Assembly (NCBI RefSeq): GCF_027596085.1
Contig: NC_072454.1
Location: 23,426,990 to 23,490,989, forward strand
Length of the DNA stretch: 64,000 nt
From: Anoplopoma fimbria
Lineage: Eukaryota; Chordata; Actinopteri; Perciformes; Anoplopomatidae
Reading direction: 5' to 3'
Below are positions 49,931 through 62,400 of this stretch, piece after piece (position 1 is the first letter of the stretch; each line of letters begins with the position of its first letter). The position numbers and the translations under genes are program-made. The notes under the pieces are model-generated. The model saw only the letters and a program-made list of their open reading frames with translations. It was not told the DNA's origin and did not search any database.

Positions 49931-51049
49931 TGGTCTAACTTAATCTGACCCATTGCTCAGGTCAGTGAGCTGCTCACCAGGTCTATCCAAACATAGGGGC
50001 TTGTTTTGCTAAAGCTGTGGAAAGAAGAAGTGCCCTCTTAAATCAATGCTTTACTCAGAGCTGTGCACATGCAAGGTTGTTATGCGTGAAACCACAGGAG
50101 GCAGAGCTGGCAGACAACCAGCAGCGTGCTCCTCCACTTCATACTCCCTTCACCATGGAGGCTAGAGTAGTCTCCTCTGTACACGTCCAAAATACTTTTT
50201 CAAACACCACAAGCTGTATCCCAGCATTTCTTTTTTTTTAAAGCACAGCTGAAGTCTGTGCAACAATTTCCCTCCCAATTCCCCACGTGCACTCAAACGC
50301 AACAGCATTTTCATTTAGGCCCTACACAGCGTGTGCTCTTCCTATGACAAAAGGGAATTGCGCTCTAAAATGCATCCAGCTGTTCGTGCTTGACTTTCTC
50401 TCTTGACATACTTTCCCCAAAACTTCCAGCCCTGATCTAATCGTGACGCTGCAGAGAGACCAGACCGAGCAGCGCTTTGTTGTGTTTGTTGTGGACAGAC
50501 TGGAGCAGTTTGAGTTTTTAACTCCACCGTTCAGGTGTCATATGATCTGAAGAGGAATGTCAAAATCAGCCCGATTTATTGCTCCTGTGTGGCTGAGCGT
50601 TTGCAAAAAGCAAAGAGAGAAATGTTTCCTCTAGCTTGAGGAGGCATTTAAAGCATCTTTGAAGTAGCTGTAAGACTTCTCAGGGCACTAAACGGCCTTG
50701 TTGTTACAGAGAGGACCAGATGCATTGCACACTACAGAGGTGAATTGTCATTTAGATTGATTTTTTATGAGCGCCCAAAGGCACTTCTCTCAAGCGGACT
50801 CAAGGTTCTTTGTTTTCAGCAAGGTAGGATGTTGAGACGTCATCCTGCCTGACACCGGAGAGAAAGGAATTCACATTATCTTGCGTCTCGTGTGCAACTT
50901 AAACACCTGTGTGAGGTATGCTCCTGAACTGAAGTATCACATGTGACTAAATGCAACGCGGTAAACTTGAACCTAGGTTATATGGAACTTTCGACAAACA
51001 TGGCCACTGGTAAAAGGCTGTTGTTGTGACTATAAACAAAGGCTCTAAT

Positions 51050-51215
51050 TCACCATAATGGTTCTACGGGGTCCAATGCTCTGGGAGATGCAATGGCCAG
51101 TCTCAGTGGCTTAATTATCTTTCTAATTTGTATTAGCACTGGCTATCCTCTCAGGGATAATTATGTATCTTGTGTGTGAGCGAGCTTAATGAGGTTAACT
51201 TAAGTCTTTACATGG
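51050..51215. promoter_or_regulatory. Candidate conserved non-coding element
   Basis: TTAATTATC (51111-51119), CTAATTTGTATTAGC (an inverted CTAAT...ATTAG pair, 51123-51137) and GGGATAATTATG (51154-51165) lie within 55 bases. Confidence 0.42.
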
Positions 51216-51987
51216 AATAAGGGTTCAGTCACCTCGTAGAGGGGGGGCTCCACCGCTGCTGATTGCCGTGTTTTTCTCCTATATAGATGATGACCATGAG
51301 ACCCCGTGAATCCCAGTGGAGTGCAGAGGTAAAGATGAACTTATTCTCAGTGGTAACAGCAAGCGGAGGATCCAGGGAGTTGGTTTGTAGTTCTGAGTGA
51401 AGGACGGCCAGTTCAATAGTTTGTGAGTAGCGCTCCACAATAGCTAAACCTTGTCAATGTTGACCTGTTGTAGATAGAAATCAAAGAATGTTGCTATCAG
51501 ATCAATATAGCCGTCATTCACCACCTTGCCTCCACCCCCCCTCCAGTGACATTTTTGAGAAATCTCAGCACTTCCGCCAGCTGAAAGTCACTGTGCACTG
51601 AAGTGAGTCATGTTTAGCAGGTATTGATAAGGCTGATAAGAGCCCTAGCTTGATATCATCTGAATTCCCAAAGTCCTGTGATCATGCGCCGTTTCCCCTC
51701 TCAGTATATACGCGATATAGCGGCACCGCCAGCACAAAAGACTACATGTTTTTCCTCTCATGACTGAGTGTAATCCACAGCTAAAGAGCCCTCGTTTATT
51801 TGCTGCACCCCTCCCATTTCTGCTTGCTCAATACTTAGCTGTTTTTTACTGCAGGTTAGGAAGGGAAACCATCTTATCTGTTACTGGGGGGATTTATTAG
51901 TGCGAAAAAGATAATTGCTATTCATAGGCCACTGGGGGCTGATTTACAACCACTAATATTTAGGATTCCTAGAGCCGTTTTTCAGCC

Positions 51988-52006
51988 TTTTTTTTTTTTT
52001 TTTTTT
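51988..52006 (+). repeat. Poly-T run (19)
   Basis: Homopolymer. No SINE or LINE body is seen on either side. Confidence 0.9.
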
Positions 52007-52479
52007 ATCTCAAGCCCTGCCTGCAGCGTGGAGGGGAGAGAGGTCAGGTTGGACTGTGAGGGATGGGCCGGGCAAAGCCTCCACTCTGAGCAATTTGGCG
52101 GAAGACTAATGTGTGAGGAAGTAGCCAACATGAAAAGACCTCGTCCACGTAGGTCTGCCTGAAACTGACAAACACCTGTTCTACTTAACCTGTAATGAGT
52201 CTGCAGCTCAGATCTGTCTTGTGTCATTGGGAGCAAAATGTGAAATGCAATAAAGGGGAAGCATTGTGAAGACCAAACACTGCTTTAAAATCTCCTTTTT
52301 TTTTTTTGCTTCTGGTGTTTTTTTTTCTTTGTGAATTTTGCAGTGAAAACATGACTTGTCATCAAAGAGGTCATACCTTAGTTATGTTGATGTATATTAC
52401 CTGAAACACAGGTAGCATTTTTATTTTTTATTTTTTTTAGTTTTCGAAGGGTTGGTTGCAGGCGAAACAGGAAATGAAG

Positions 52480-52640
52480 ACTTTTGGGCCTGTCTGTCCA
52501 CGCTGATCCTCCAGCTGACCGGGAGGCAGCAGGGGCTTCAGCGAGAGCACTCAGATGTGGGGTCATGGGTTCAAAGCCCAGGTGTTGTGCCTCGCAGCAG
52601 GACACTTCCCAGTCTAAACAGTGTAAATGATTTCAGAGAA
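52480..52640 (+). mobile_element. Decayed tRNA-derived SINE fragment (tentative)
   Basis: A B-box-like GGTTCAAAGCC (52568-52578) is followed about 20 bases later by CAGCAGGACACTTCCC (52596-52610). That second part resembles the GGCAAGACACTTAACCCC body of the intact SINE at 30.4 kb at the same relative order. There is no recognisable LINE-type tail, so this is an old, truncated copy at best. Confidence 0.4.
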
Positions 52641-53039
52641 TGTCGAGGTTAACCCGAGATCACAGGGATCCACCCCTGAAGAAGAGGCTTTTTCTACTGT
52701 ATCTGTCAAAGACATCGGTTTGTAAACACACTAATCTGTTGTGTGTGTGCTCATTTGGTGTCCTCACTTTTGGTGCAATAATGGTCTCTATGTTGGTGTC
52801 TGAACACAACCGTTGTACATTTTCATTTGCACCAGATTACTGCAAATCCAAAAAAGCAAATTTAAGTAAAATTCATCCCTGTTCTACAACGTTTTGGCGA
52901 ACAAATTTCATTCTAGATAACATTAGATCAGATTAAAACAATTATTAAATGTAATTTTCAATTTGTTTTCCAAATGAAGAGCATATCGGTTGGTGTAAAT
53001 TGTCATATTGCAGCAGAGTTGAAAAAAATAGGCGCTGCT

Positions 53040-53330
53040 GGAGAATCCCAAGAACACGCGGCTTCTTCCTTTTGATTTCCATTTCATTGATTTAATTTCT
53101 CATCCTTAAGAGATGTCACTTTGTCTGAAAATGTATTCATCCTGCATGTGCGACTCTTAATAACGCTAATCTTTTTGCAAGAGCAGAAATCTCGTGGAGG
53201 GATAATCTGAGATAAATATAGTTAATTGAGGCCAGGTGAACTTTCTTTATCAGCAGCACAGTCAACCAATCTGAAGTAAATGTGATAATTAGAATGGAGA
53301 TGTCTTCACCGAGAACAGAGCGCGGTCCCG
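53040..53330. promoter_or_regulatory. Candidate regulatory block
   Basis: CTTAATAACGCTAATC near 53156, GGATAATCTGAGATAAATA near 53200, GTTAATTGAG (53221-53230), CAACCAATC and GATAATTAG (53284-53292) in unique sequence. Confidence 0.38.
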
Positions 53331-53689
53331 TCCCGAAGCCGTTTCCCTCAAATGATATCTGATTTCACAACACGTCAGAAATTTATAGCAAATTAAGTGA
53401 GGTAACAAATGCAGTCATGTTTCCCATAGACATATGTAAACATGATCATCTGGAAGCAATGAGCAAGAAAGACATCTTATGCAGTCCTGCTAGCATTTGT
53501 TTCTGATCTGAAATTACATTGAACATATTTAACATAAATGTTATTATAAAGCAAGTGCACCACCAGAAAGTTTTACCCTCTCTCTGAAAAAAAAACAGAT
53601 CAGAGAAAAAGAAGAGAGAAAAAACGAGCCCTCCTCTTTCACTTTCGTTTCCTGGTGAGGTATGAAAGGGTGCTCTCTTTGGTCAACGT

Positions 53690-53990
53690 ATGCAGCCTGT
53701 GCTCAGCCTGACCACCATTAACACCCCTGAGAGACCGAGTCCTAATTACTCATTCAGCCTGACAGAATCTCCTTAATTACAAACTTCATTAGCCTGCAGG
53801 ACTTTGTTTTTCACCAGAAAAGGAGGGAGCAGGGGACGGCTCGGGCCAAGGTGCAGTGGAGGCGAGGGGTAGGGGCTTTAGCACCTTACTCCTCCGTGCG
53901 TTTCTTTTTTCCTTCTCTTTTTTTTTTTTTTTTTCAAAGAAGATGTTAAGACCTCAGTCAGAGATCTAATTAGATTCATGGTGAGAATCA
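53690..53990. promoter_or_regulatory. Candidate regulatory block with a 12-bp palindrome
   Basis: CCTAATTACTCATTC (TAATTAC 53743-53749), TTAATTAC (53773-53780), TTCATTAGCC, then, after a T-rich tract, the perfect palindrome ATCTAATTAGAT (53964-53975). Confidence 0.4.
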
Positions 53991-56149
53991 GACACCTTTT
54001 AACTAGCCTCTGGAGTCCCCCTAAAAGGACAGCGAGATCCAGGGTAAGAGAGGCACAGAGAATTAAATGGACCTGCTACTGCCTTTCATGTGTGAAGTGG
54101 TCTGATTTGCCATGTCCTCACCTCCAAATACAAAATAACCTGCAGCACTTACACACCCTACTACCATTATGCCTCGCTTCTAAACACATAGGACTGCCTG
54201 TGGGGGGAGGGGAGGACAAAAGCTACAGTGAGGAAGTGTGCTGTGGCTTTGGCTCTTGCGGTAATTGGACATGAAAAGAGATATATTGCTTTTACCTTGT
54301 TTATATGTTCTACACTCAGCGTTGCACCTGTTTCTTCTTACTGCTGTTTCATAGTCCAGAATCGTTAATCTGAGAAGGTGATGCACACCGGTGCAGATCA
54401 TTGCACATCATCAAAGTCACTTGCCAGTCATTTCTGTGGCTTTACATGCATTTACAGTTCATATGTTCACACTGCATCCAATTATATGGCAGACGGCTCT
54501 TTAGGTAGTGAGCATTACCGGCAGTTAGAGCCAGGTGATGCACAGAGCACATCTCAGTTGCTGCTAATGCATAATGGAGTGCTGCACGCCCGCCGATGTT
54601 GGAGCGCTCCCAACACATCGCTGGTCCGACTTCAAAGTCCCTCGGTGTGCGAGGAGTGCGGATGCCGCCGCCGCCACTGCTGGAGGAGTCATTATTTCAC
54701 CTTAAGCTTACATAAACCCTTGCTTGTTATTAATAAGAAGGCCTCTCTCGGAAACTCCACTTGAGATTGTTAGACAATGTTAGCATCCTTCTCCTTCAAT
54801 GGCTAAGCTCTGCGGCATGGAGGAAGAACATTATGAGTGAATGGGAGTGAATGATTAGCAAGTATAATTTGGGTTAGTTTCTCTGCGGAGGTGTTAAGGT
54901 GTTCACTGGCCCATAATAGATGTCACAACCTGAATTGCTACTACCAATCATTTACACACGCCCGTCAAGCAGTGCTCCAACTGTGTGGAGCAGCCATATT
55001 GAAAACCTGTGTTTATGCTCAGAACAAATAACAAAACGGCTTTTCTGCTCTTTCCACATCGCTGTGTTTAGATGTTAGACACATCAGCGCACTGTAACAC
55101 ATTCTGAACACATGGCTGTGCTTTTTTTATGACAGGAAATTCAAGAACATCTGCCGCCCAAGGAAAGAAGCTACATACTCTTTCTTGTTTTTTTCCAACC
55201 TCACGTTCCGTGTATTACTTCCATGTTTTGTATCCAACTTTGTGCTTCATCTCTGCTGGAGTCGCGGCCTTCAGTCCTCGGGCTCATGACGACAAAACCA
55301 CGTCTTTAGTTTGTGCTGAACATACAGTCAAAATGTTTGCCGTCACAGCCCAGGGCCTGTAATTGCTGACTATATTGTCGAACAGCATTTTTAGGCCACT
55401 CAAAGCAGAGAATGCAGAGATACCCACAAACATAAACGTGCGCACACACAAGAGATGCCCACGCAATACCATGGAAAATACTGTTTGTGAATATTAGTCA
55501 ACTTCAAGCGCATGTTATACTGGGAAAAGAGGGTATTATGGCAGCACTGACCAGAGAATTGGCACAGCCTTGCATCGATGCCACAAATAACTTCAGTGTT
55601 GTATTAAAAGCTAATGAGAGTTGGCGTAAGAGTTCGGCCAGCATTCAGGAATGACGCTGCATGAAGTTGTGGCGAAGTTAAAACTTGAATTACTCATGAA
55701 TTATCATGTCATGTCATGAGACCCCTGCTTGTGTGTTATGAATGCTGTCTGTTGTAAATTAGACTTAAGAGAGAATAAAGTGTTCTGGTCAGTGTTACTT
55801 GTCATTCTCAAGTTTATACAGGAAAATAGAAAATAATATAAATCACTGGTCTATATTATACATTTTCTTAAATAGCTAGTCATGTGTCTACAGCATGCTC
55901 CCTTTTTTCCCCGCACTGTCTCAGTCTTTGATTTTATTATCAGTCATAACTTGGTCGATTATAATCTGTATTTTAAAAAGTCTTTATCCGCAATCCACAT
56001 GTTGGTTCATGTCGCCAGGCAAGTATTTAGTAACTCTGCACAGTTTTTTATGGTATTTTCATCATATGATTGTTGTCTTATTGTAATGTTTGTGTATTTC
56101 TCTATAGTGCTTAGGTATGGGTCATTGGTCCATACTTGTCCCTAAAAAT

Positions 56150-56181
56150 AAGATAAATAAATAAATAAATATATATATATA
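56150..56181. repeat. (ATAA)n-(AT)n compound microsatellite
   Basis: ATAAATAA units grade into an AT array. Confidence 0.9.
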
Positions 56182-57394
56182 CATGAGTGTAGTGCTGCTT
56201 TAAATTAAAACAAATTTATAAATACATATTTTATAATGAATAACACAAAAACATGTATGTACGTAATCAACAAGATCACAGTGAAGATCATTTCATCATT
56301 TAAACCATAAGCAATATGTTTTCAGCAAAATCATAGGTTTTACTTATCACAAGCACTTCAAGAGCAAAATAAATAACATATATAGCTATAGAATGAGTAG
56401 TATTTACTGGTGCTCGTTTTATTTTAGTTTTATGTTTCACTTAGTCAACACCAACCTATTAAAAAGCCCTTGATGAAAAATCCAAAGATCTAAAATTACA
56501 ATTTAAGTATATGTCACAGGCTCAGATGACTAATGTTGAAAAAGAATAAGGGAAAGCGATGCACCATCCACTATCCATGTGCGCACAAGCCGCTGTCCAA
56601 GAACTCCACCACTAGTATTTTATGCTGCCTCACTTTCCAGACACTAAGCACTCAACTGCCGTCAAACTCGGCCAACAGAAACTTGATCTTTCATGTTTTT
56701 TGGGGGGGGTTAGACTTTTCTCCCTCCCAGCAACCAAGAGGGGGAGACACAGCGAAGCTCAGAGGGGTGCAAAGCGGGGACAGAGGAACAGGTGCCCACA
56801 ATTTCACCTGTCTGTTCAATAACCCACACACTAGCAGCTATATTACATTTCAGCTTTGATTGTAGCCACATTTACAGCACTTTCACAGAGATGAGAGAGC
56901 AGAAAAGAAGTGGCTCCAGTTTTAGATGTGAGCTAATGTCATTGGATGTGATCATATCCTGACATGGAACGACACAAAACATGGATGCCTCCACGTGAGG
57001 TTTAACAGAGCCACACACCAGAGCTAGCATTGCTCCTACAACCTGTTTAGACTGCAGCAGGTCAAGACAGGAGCTTCTCAAATCTGTGGTATTGTTCTCA
57101 AAAGTACCTGCTGGTTGTGCCACGGCACTGGCCAGCAAAGCAGATAGACCCGTATCAGTGCTGATGATGTGGGAGGGGACTCGCAGGTCAAGAGACACAG
57201 AATAGCTCAGCAGGCACATGTGATATATTTAGTGGGGCCATTGTTTGTTTTATTTAGGGAGCGAATTGAGGTTTTTCCAAACTGCAGGGCCCCTGAGGTA
57301 TTTTATCAGGTGTACAGTCCGCCATATGTTACACATTAGTGCACTGAGGGGAATGCTGGTCGCAGATACAACCTATAAAATGTTTGGAACTTCA

Positions 57395-57427
57395 GAGGAG
57401 GAGGAGGAGGAGGAGGAGGAGGAGGGG
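57395..57427. repeat. (GGA)n microsatellite
   Basis: About ten GGA units; the glutamate-rich open frame across it is an artefact. Confidence 0.93.
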
Positions 57428-58544
57428 GTCAACAATTGCTCTCTTCAGAGCTGGTGCATGTGTGGGAAGCACTTATATGCAAATGAAACTGCATCGCATT
57501 ACAGCCCAAATTCCCCCTGTCATTAAAGAAAATAAACCATAGGAATCTATGGGCTAGCAGCAGGTCATAAGAATATGATTGCATTGAAAATACTTGTTTA
57601 CTGTTGCAGCCATTTCGGAAACAATAAGAGGATAAAAAAAATTGCTAATGAAGGCCCTAAACTTTCTGAGGCTTCGCAAACTGAGCTGAGACTGTGCAGG
57701 CCGAGTTCGGGCAGATGATTGAGGCGTGTGTGGACTGTGCAGGGCATTATGGGGCCGAGAAGAAGCCTGACACAAGGAGAAAGAGACGCCTGTGCAGGTG
57801 GTGATTTGCAGCCCTCTATGAATATTTGATCGTGAAATGGCCATTTGTCACTTGTAGGTCTGCGACATCTCTTGGTCGTACGTTGTCTGTGTGGTGACCT
57901 CAGTGAATGTGGGCAATGGAGCACCGAAGCCTCTGCATGCGGCTGACAGAGCAGCTTGTAATGTGGCTCTCGGGCTTCGTTCATCTATTAACAATCACAC
58001 GTTGGTGCCAGCCTCTTAGTGTGTGTGTCTACAAGCTGTAACCCTGCTGATGGAGGGTTTATTTATTTTTTAAAGAAGAGAAATAAGGGACACTTAGTAT
58101 GATAATCAGGACAGGGGCAGCAAAATAAACAATTTTCAAATGTAACTTTACATTTATTATTCACAAATGATGGCCCTGATTTGATTTTACTTTCTTTTAG
58201 ACACAACATTAAATACAATGTATTGTCTAACCCAATTAAGCTAAGAGTTCAGGCTTTTACGACGACGATTTATGTCAGTGAACGCAGTAGGCGGTTAAAT
58301 GCTGCGTTTGAGATCACTTTGTGAGTGTCTGAGTTTGTAATTGTGAATTTAAACGCCTCCTTCAAAATCTAAATTAGAAATAATAGCGAATCCATACCAA
58401 TAAAAAAAAAAGAAACATGTAACCAGAATTATATTTTGTGTCGATGCCAGTAGAAAGTCAGTGAATTAGTTTGTCAGTCCGAGTCAATAAGTGCTGAATT
58501 GGAAAATTGCTGCGTTTGGAAAACATAATCATCAGTGCACATCG

Positions 58545-59140
58545 TGGCCCCTCCCTCGTTATTAATAATAAAGAAAGAAACTCAATCCGAGGCTCCGATG
58601 TTTAATTTATTATTATGTAAGCCATTTGAAGGGTGATTGTATAGTAATTGCTCATTAGTCTTGTATATTTATCGCTGCACCTTATGTCAAGGCCAGGGGG
58701 ATTGTGTGGGCTTCATTCTCTCGTTTCAAGGATCAATTTCAGAAGCAATTTGAGAAACGGGACAGATCAAGTTGGTGCTCTGTGACAGGCCTGGCCTACA
58801 GGTGCCTACACCAGACATTCATTGTACCCCATGAGATGCTCTTTGGAATAAAACCATAAAGGCAACATGTTGACATCCTTTGCAAAAGCCAACTTAAGAG
58901 ATTTCAGCTCGATCAATGATTGACTTCCACCTCCCACTGCCACCATCCACATTAGTGGTGTCAGAGGACGTAATTATACCTACTAATTGCAGATTAGAGG
59001 TTTTGGGTCAGTGGGGTCACTTGATAGGACTGACTACTCTTTTCAATGACGGATAATCATTCCACGTTGCAGACTAAATGTTTCATGCAAAGCGAGGCTT
59101 ACAGGTCCAAAAACGTCCCAAACTGGCACGGTTGTGAGTG
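58545..59140. promoter_or_regulatory. Strong candidate enhancer 3' of emx2
   Basis: Long unique conserved-looking stretch, about 2 kb beyond the emx2 poly(A) site. It contains TTTAATTTATTATT near 58600, GCTCATTAGTC near 58652, GATCAATGATTGAC near 58911-58924 and a cluster of three homeodomain cores (TAATTA, TAATTG, GATTAG) at 58971-58997. GGATAATCATTCC near 59051 is another pair of head-to-head cores. Confidence 0.45.
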
Positions 59141-59306
59141 TGTTTCAGGAATAATCCAACTGTTCAGGAGCTGTGATGGTTTATGGAGAGTTTGGCCCCT
59201 GGACGGAGGAGCAGCTTAAGTTGAGATAAGCAGGTCACCAAAGGTCCCCACAGCTGGCCCTGAAACGTCTGGGAGAGGGATCTGATGTGCGAGGGCCCAC
59301 TTCACA

Positions 59307-59307
<1 letters not shown>

Positions 59308-59384
<77 letters not shown>
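59308..59384. repeat. (CA)n microsatellite, ~77 bp
   Basis: About 38 uninterrupted CA units, about 150 bp right of a candidate regulatory block. Confidence 0.97.
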
Positions 59385-59386
<2 letters not shown>

Positions 59387-60539
59387 TTTGAATTCTGCCC
59401 GGAAAGATAATATTCATGTGACCTATAGTCTCAAATTGTGCTTTATCGTCCTTTTAATAAGAGCCAAGATCAGAATAGAATGATGCATTGAATATATTTA
59501 AAACGCAAAGAAAAAAAAAAAAATCTAAATATTAACTAAGCTCTGTGGTTTGATTTATTATTTTTAGCATTTTGGATTATTTTGGACCGAGATTTACACT
59601 TAATTCTAAATTATCAACTTTTTTTTTCCTCATTTAAATATCTGCACGGGTTCATTCAGAATAAAATTTAATTTATCGTTTTAGAATATTTAAGAAAATT
59701 TGGTGTTTTTTGAATTTTGTAGCGCAACCGCTACATTCTCATTATGCATGTGCGCAATAAATACAATAATGTCTTTCCCATAAATACAGCTGCAGCTACA
59801 TATATATATATAAAAAAACAAATAAAACACAGATATTTCCAGATTAAAAACAAATGAATGACATTGTGTCTCTAATGAGAAGCTGCTGTCTCCTGTGTGT
59901 CCATACAGGCGGATCAAGGCTCACCGCCTCCACTGCACTTTCTTTATCTTAATTCCAACTTGAAAAGATATAATTATCTAGTTTGAACAGGACTGCTATC
60001 AAATCCTTCTTTAGAGGCCTGGTAGGAAAGGCTCGAGTGGATTGTGGAGCTCTGAGCCGCTCGGTGTTGCCCGAGATAGGAGTAATGAAGTTGTGGAGTC
60101 CGGAGATACAAAGGGCATTAACCTCATTAGCATGAAACCTTTTCTTCTAACTATTGTGGGACCCTTTCAGTCCTCTAATCCCCCCCTATTTCAAAGCTGG
60201 GTTTGTAATAAAGCTTTTAGTTTTTGTTTTTTTTTCAAAGCTAATGGTATTCTCTAAAGATTTTTATTGCAGTTATAATCTATGGGCCGATTAAGAATTC
60301 CCTATATGCTCAACCCAAACCACAAAAACAGCTCCTTTTACTTTAAGAAACAATTAAACAAACACATGCACATCGCAACCAGAAGAAAGAAGAAAAAAAT
60401 CCGAGTTTGTGCTTGTTATGTATTCACAAGAAGAAGAAAAAAAAATGTATAATCCAGTTTAAATCTGTCAGATTATTATTATTTTTTTTTAAAGTGGCTG
60501 CATTGTTTAGAGAATAGCATCCTGCTGTAAATAACATCT
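59385..60539. other. AT-rich DNA 3' of emx2, nothing recognised
   Basis: AT-rich with A/T homopolymers and a short TA array near 59802. ACCTCATTAGCATGAAACC near 60121-60139 is the only motif-like spot. Confidence 0.45.
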
Positions 60540-60850
60540 AGTTTAGCCTGCAGGCTCCTGAAGAGGTCCTAATGTTCCCGTTCAGTCCAGTCCAGCAGCT
60601 TGCAGCACGATGGAGCCCACAAGACACGATTTTAAACAAAGATCCCATTTTGCGGCACATTGCAACCTTCCCTTATCGCCTCGTGAGGGGAGTCAGATTG
60701 TACTAAATTATGTCCAACCAAGGCCCCTTGGATCGGTGGATTAAGAGATTAAAGTGGACCACTGGGCCCTGCATCCCCTGTCCCCCCTCATATTACTGCA
60801 TGATAATTGCCCAAACTGATTTGCACTTTCACAAAAGCTTGTAGGGACTC
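60540..60850. promoter_or_regulatory. Candidate regulatory block just 3' of emx2
   Basis: Unique sequence with ACAAAGATCCC near 60637, CCCTTATCGCC, GGATTAAGAGATTAAAG (60738-60754, two same-direction GATTA cores) and TGATAATTG (60801-60809). It lies 250-600 bp beyond the predicted transcript end. Confidence 0.4.
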
Positions 60851-61129
60851 TTTGTAGACGCTGAAGACCCTCAAAAATAAAATAAAATACAACCAACCGA
60901 CTACATCAGCCCGAGAAACAAATGCAGAGCTGAAGACAACAAATTACAGACTGCATTCTTCTCTGTTTGTGAAATAAAATAAAACCAGCAAACCTGCCTG
61001 TCCTACATCCACCTGATCCAGTTTGATGCAACCAAAAACAAGAATAAATATCATCTCCATCAAAGCCTCTGTTCAGCTCTGTGTAATCAAAAGTCTATAC
61101 TTTTACTGCGCGCAACATATTGATAAAAC

Positions 61130-61135
61130 TTTATT
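61130..61135 (-). terminator. emx2: Polyadenylation signal AATAAA for emx2
   Basis: TTTATT on the plus strand reads AATAAA on the minus strand. It is the first canonical hexamer I find after the emx2 stop codon. Cleavage would be expected 10-30 bases further left, around 61100-61120. Confidence 0.55.
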
Positions 61136-61521
61136 GACAAAATATTGACAATTACATACTTCTTGGAAGTATACTTTGTGTTAAAATTGTAGCAAACTTA
61201 ACACAAACACAAAAAGTATTTACATTCTGTAAAAGAGGGTTTAACAGAAACATTAACTTTTAGCATTTCTGTACATGGAATACGCTCAGTGCTTGAAGTT
61301 TGTTTGTTTTTTTTAACTCTCAATTCTTTGCATTTAGTCCTTCGTGGCAACTTTTCACTGGAGGGTTGATCCTGACAGAAGGCTGCATGGGGCCACAGCT
61401 TTAGGTGACAGGAATGTCCTGATACCTTCCCTTTAAGTACTTGATCTGTAGTCTGATTCACTTTTTTTTTTAGAAATATTTTTTTTTTTAAATCGAAATT
61501 CAATTTTTGTACTTTTTTCCC

Positions 61522-61544
61522 AAAAAAAAAAAAAAAAAAAAAAA
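61522..61544 (+). repeat. Poly-A run of 23 (poly-U in mRNA)
   Basis: Homopolymer in the emx2 3' UTR; a second long U tract in transcript sense. Confidence 0.9.
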
Positions 61545-61834
61545 CACTATATCGCAGCACCGCTACTTCATATGTTTTCACAATCACTTTTACACGAGAA
61601 TCATTAATTAAAGACGGCACACTTTGTAAAAAGGAAGAAGCACGACATCTCTGTTTTGAAAATAGACTTAAAAACAAAATTGATATTTTTTTTTCTTGGT
61701 TTTAAGAAAACTTGTCAAATTAAAACAACTACCAGTGGGGGGAAAAAAAAAACTATACCATGCAATTCAAGTTTTACAAAAGCAGTTTGGTGTTTTGGTA
61801 TCTTGAGTGGAAACGTTTTTTGTTAAAAAAAAAA

Positions 61835-61836
<2 letters not shown>

Positions 61837-61876
<40 letters not shown>
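61837..61876 (+). repeat. Poly-A run of 40 (poly-U in emx2 mRNA)
   Basis: An uninterrupted run of 40 A on the plus strand, just after a 10-base A run and CT. In the transcript it is a U40 tract in the 3' UTR. It has no upstream SINE or LINE body, so it is not obviously a retroposon tail. The length is likely polymorphic or imprecisely assembled. Confidence 0.9.
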
Positions 61877-61878
<2 letters not shown>

Positions 61879-61943
61879 TCTGAAGTGCAAACGTCCAATA
61901 TGAATTGGAGAAAAATAAAAAAATGAGGTGGTAGATGGGAGAT

Positions 61944-61969
61944 TGTGGTGGTGGTGGTGGTGGTGGTGG
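61944..61969 (+). repeat. (GGT)n microsatellite, (ACC)n in emx2 mRNA
   Basis: About eight to nine GGT units in the 3' UTR. This triplet gives rise to the His- and Thr-rich spurious open frames on the minus strand. Confidence 0.9.
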
Positions 61970-62184
61970 AAGGGTTCAGGTCGGTGGACTGAGACACCCA
62001 ACCTGGGTCATTTGGACCGACAGACCCAGGCGGTGACAGCAGTGCCACCAGTCGGGTTTCTCTCACCCTCAGCTGCCGATCTCCGGAGATCTGAAATGTG
62101 ACTTTTTACCCCCTCTCTGTCTCTACACGGCATCCGTTATCCATGTCCTCCTTCACATAGTCTTTTTTTCCCTTCTTCTTCTGT

Positions 62185-62400
<216 letters not shown>

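Larger units (their letters stand above)
53991..58544. other. Intergenic, nothing recognised
   Basis: Open frames of up to 128 codons (54378-54764; 57598-57984 minus) show no domain or composition signal. AT-rich centre at 55.8-56.5 kb with one AT microsatellite. Confidence 0.5.
61105..62184 (-). other. emx2: emx2 3' UTR (approximate extent)
   Basis: This is the transcribed region between the TAA and the first AATAAA on the minus strand, about 1.05 kb downstream. In mRNA sense it contains an (ACC)n tract (61944-61969), a 40-base U run (61837-61876), a second U run of about 23 (61522-61544) and further U-rich patches near 61460-61490. The longest open frame inside it (61198-61677) is low-complexity F/K-rich and is not a gene. 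The true end needs transcript data; use of another polyadenylation site is possible. Confidence 0.65.

Noticed and set aside
54378..54764. 128-codon open frame
   Set aside because: No domain or repeat; cysteine/histidine spacing does not match any zinc-finger pattern.
61198..61677. 159-codon open frame on the minus strand
   Set aside because: It lies in the predicted emx2 3' UTR, is crossed by poly-T (phenylalanine) and lysine-rich low-complexity stretches and shows no domain.
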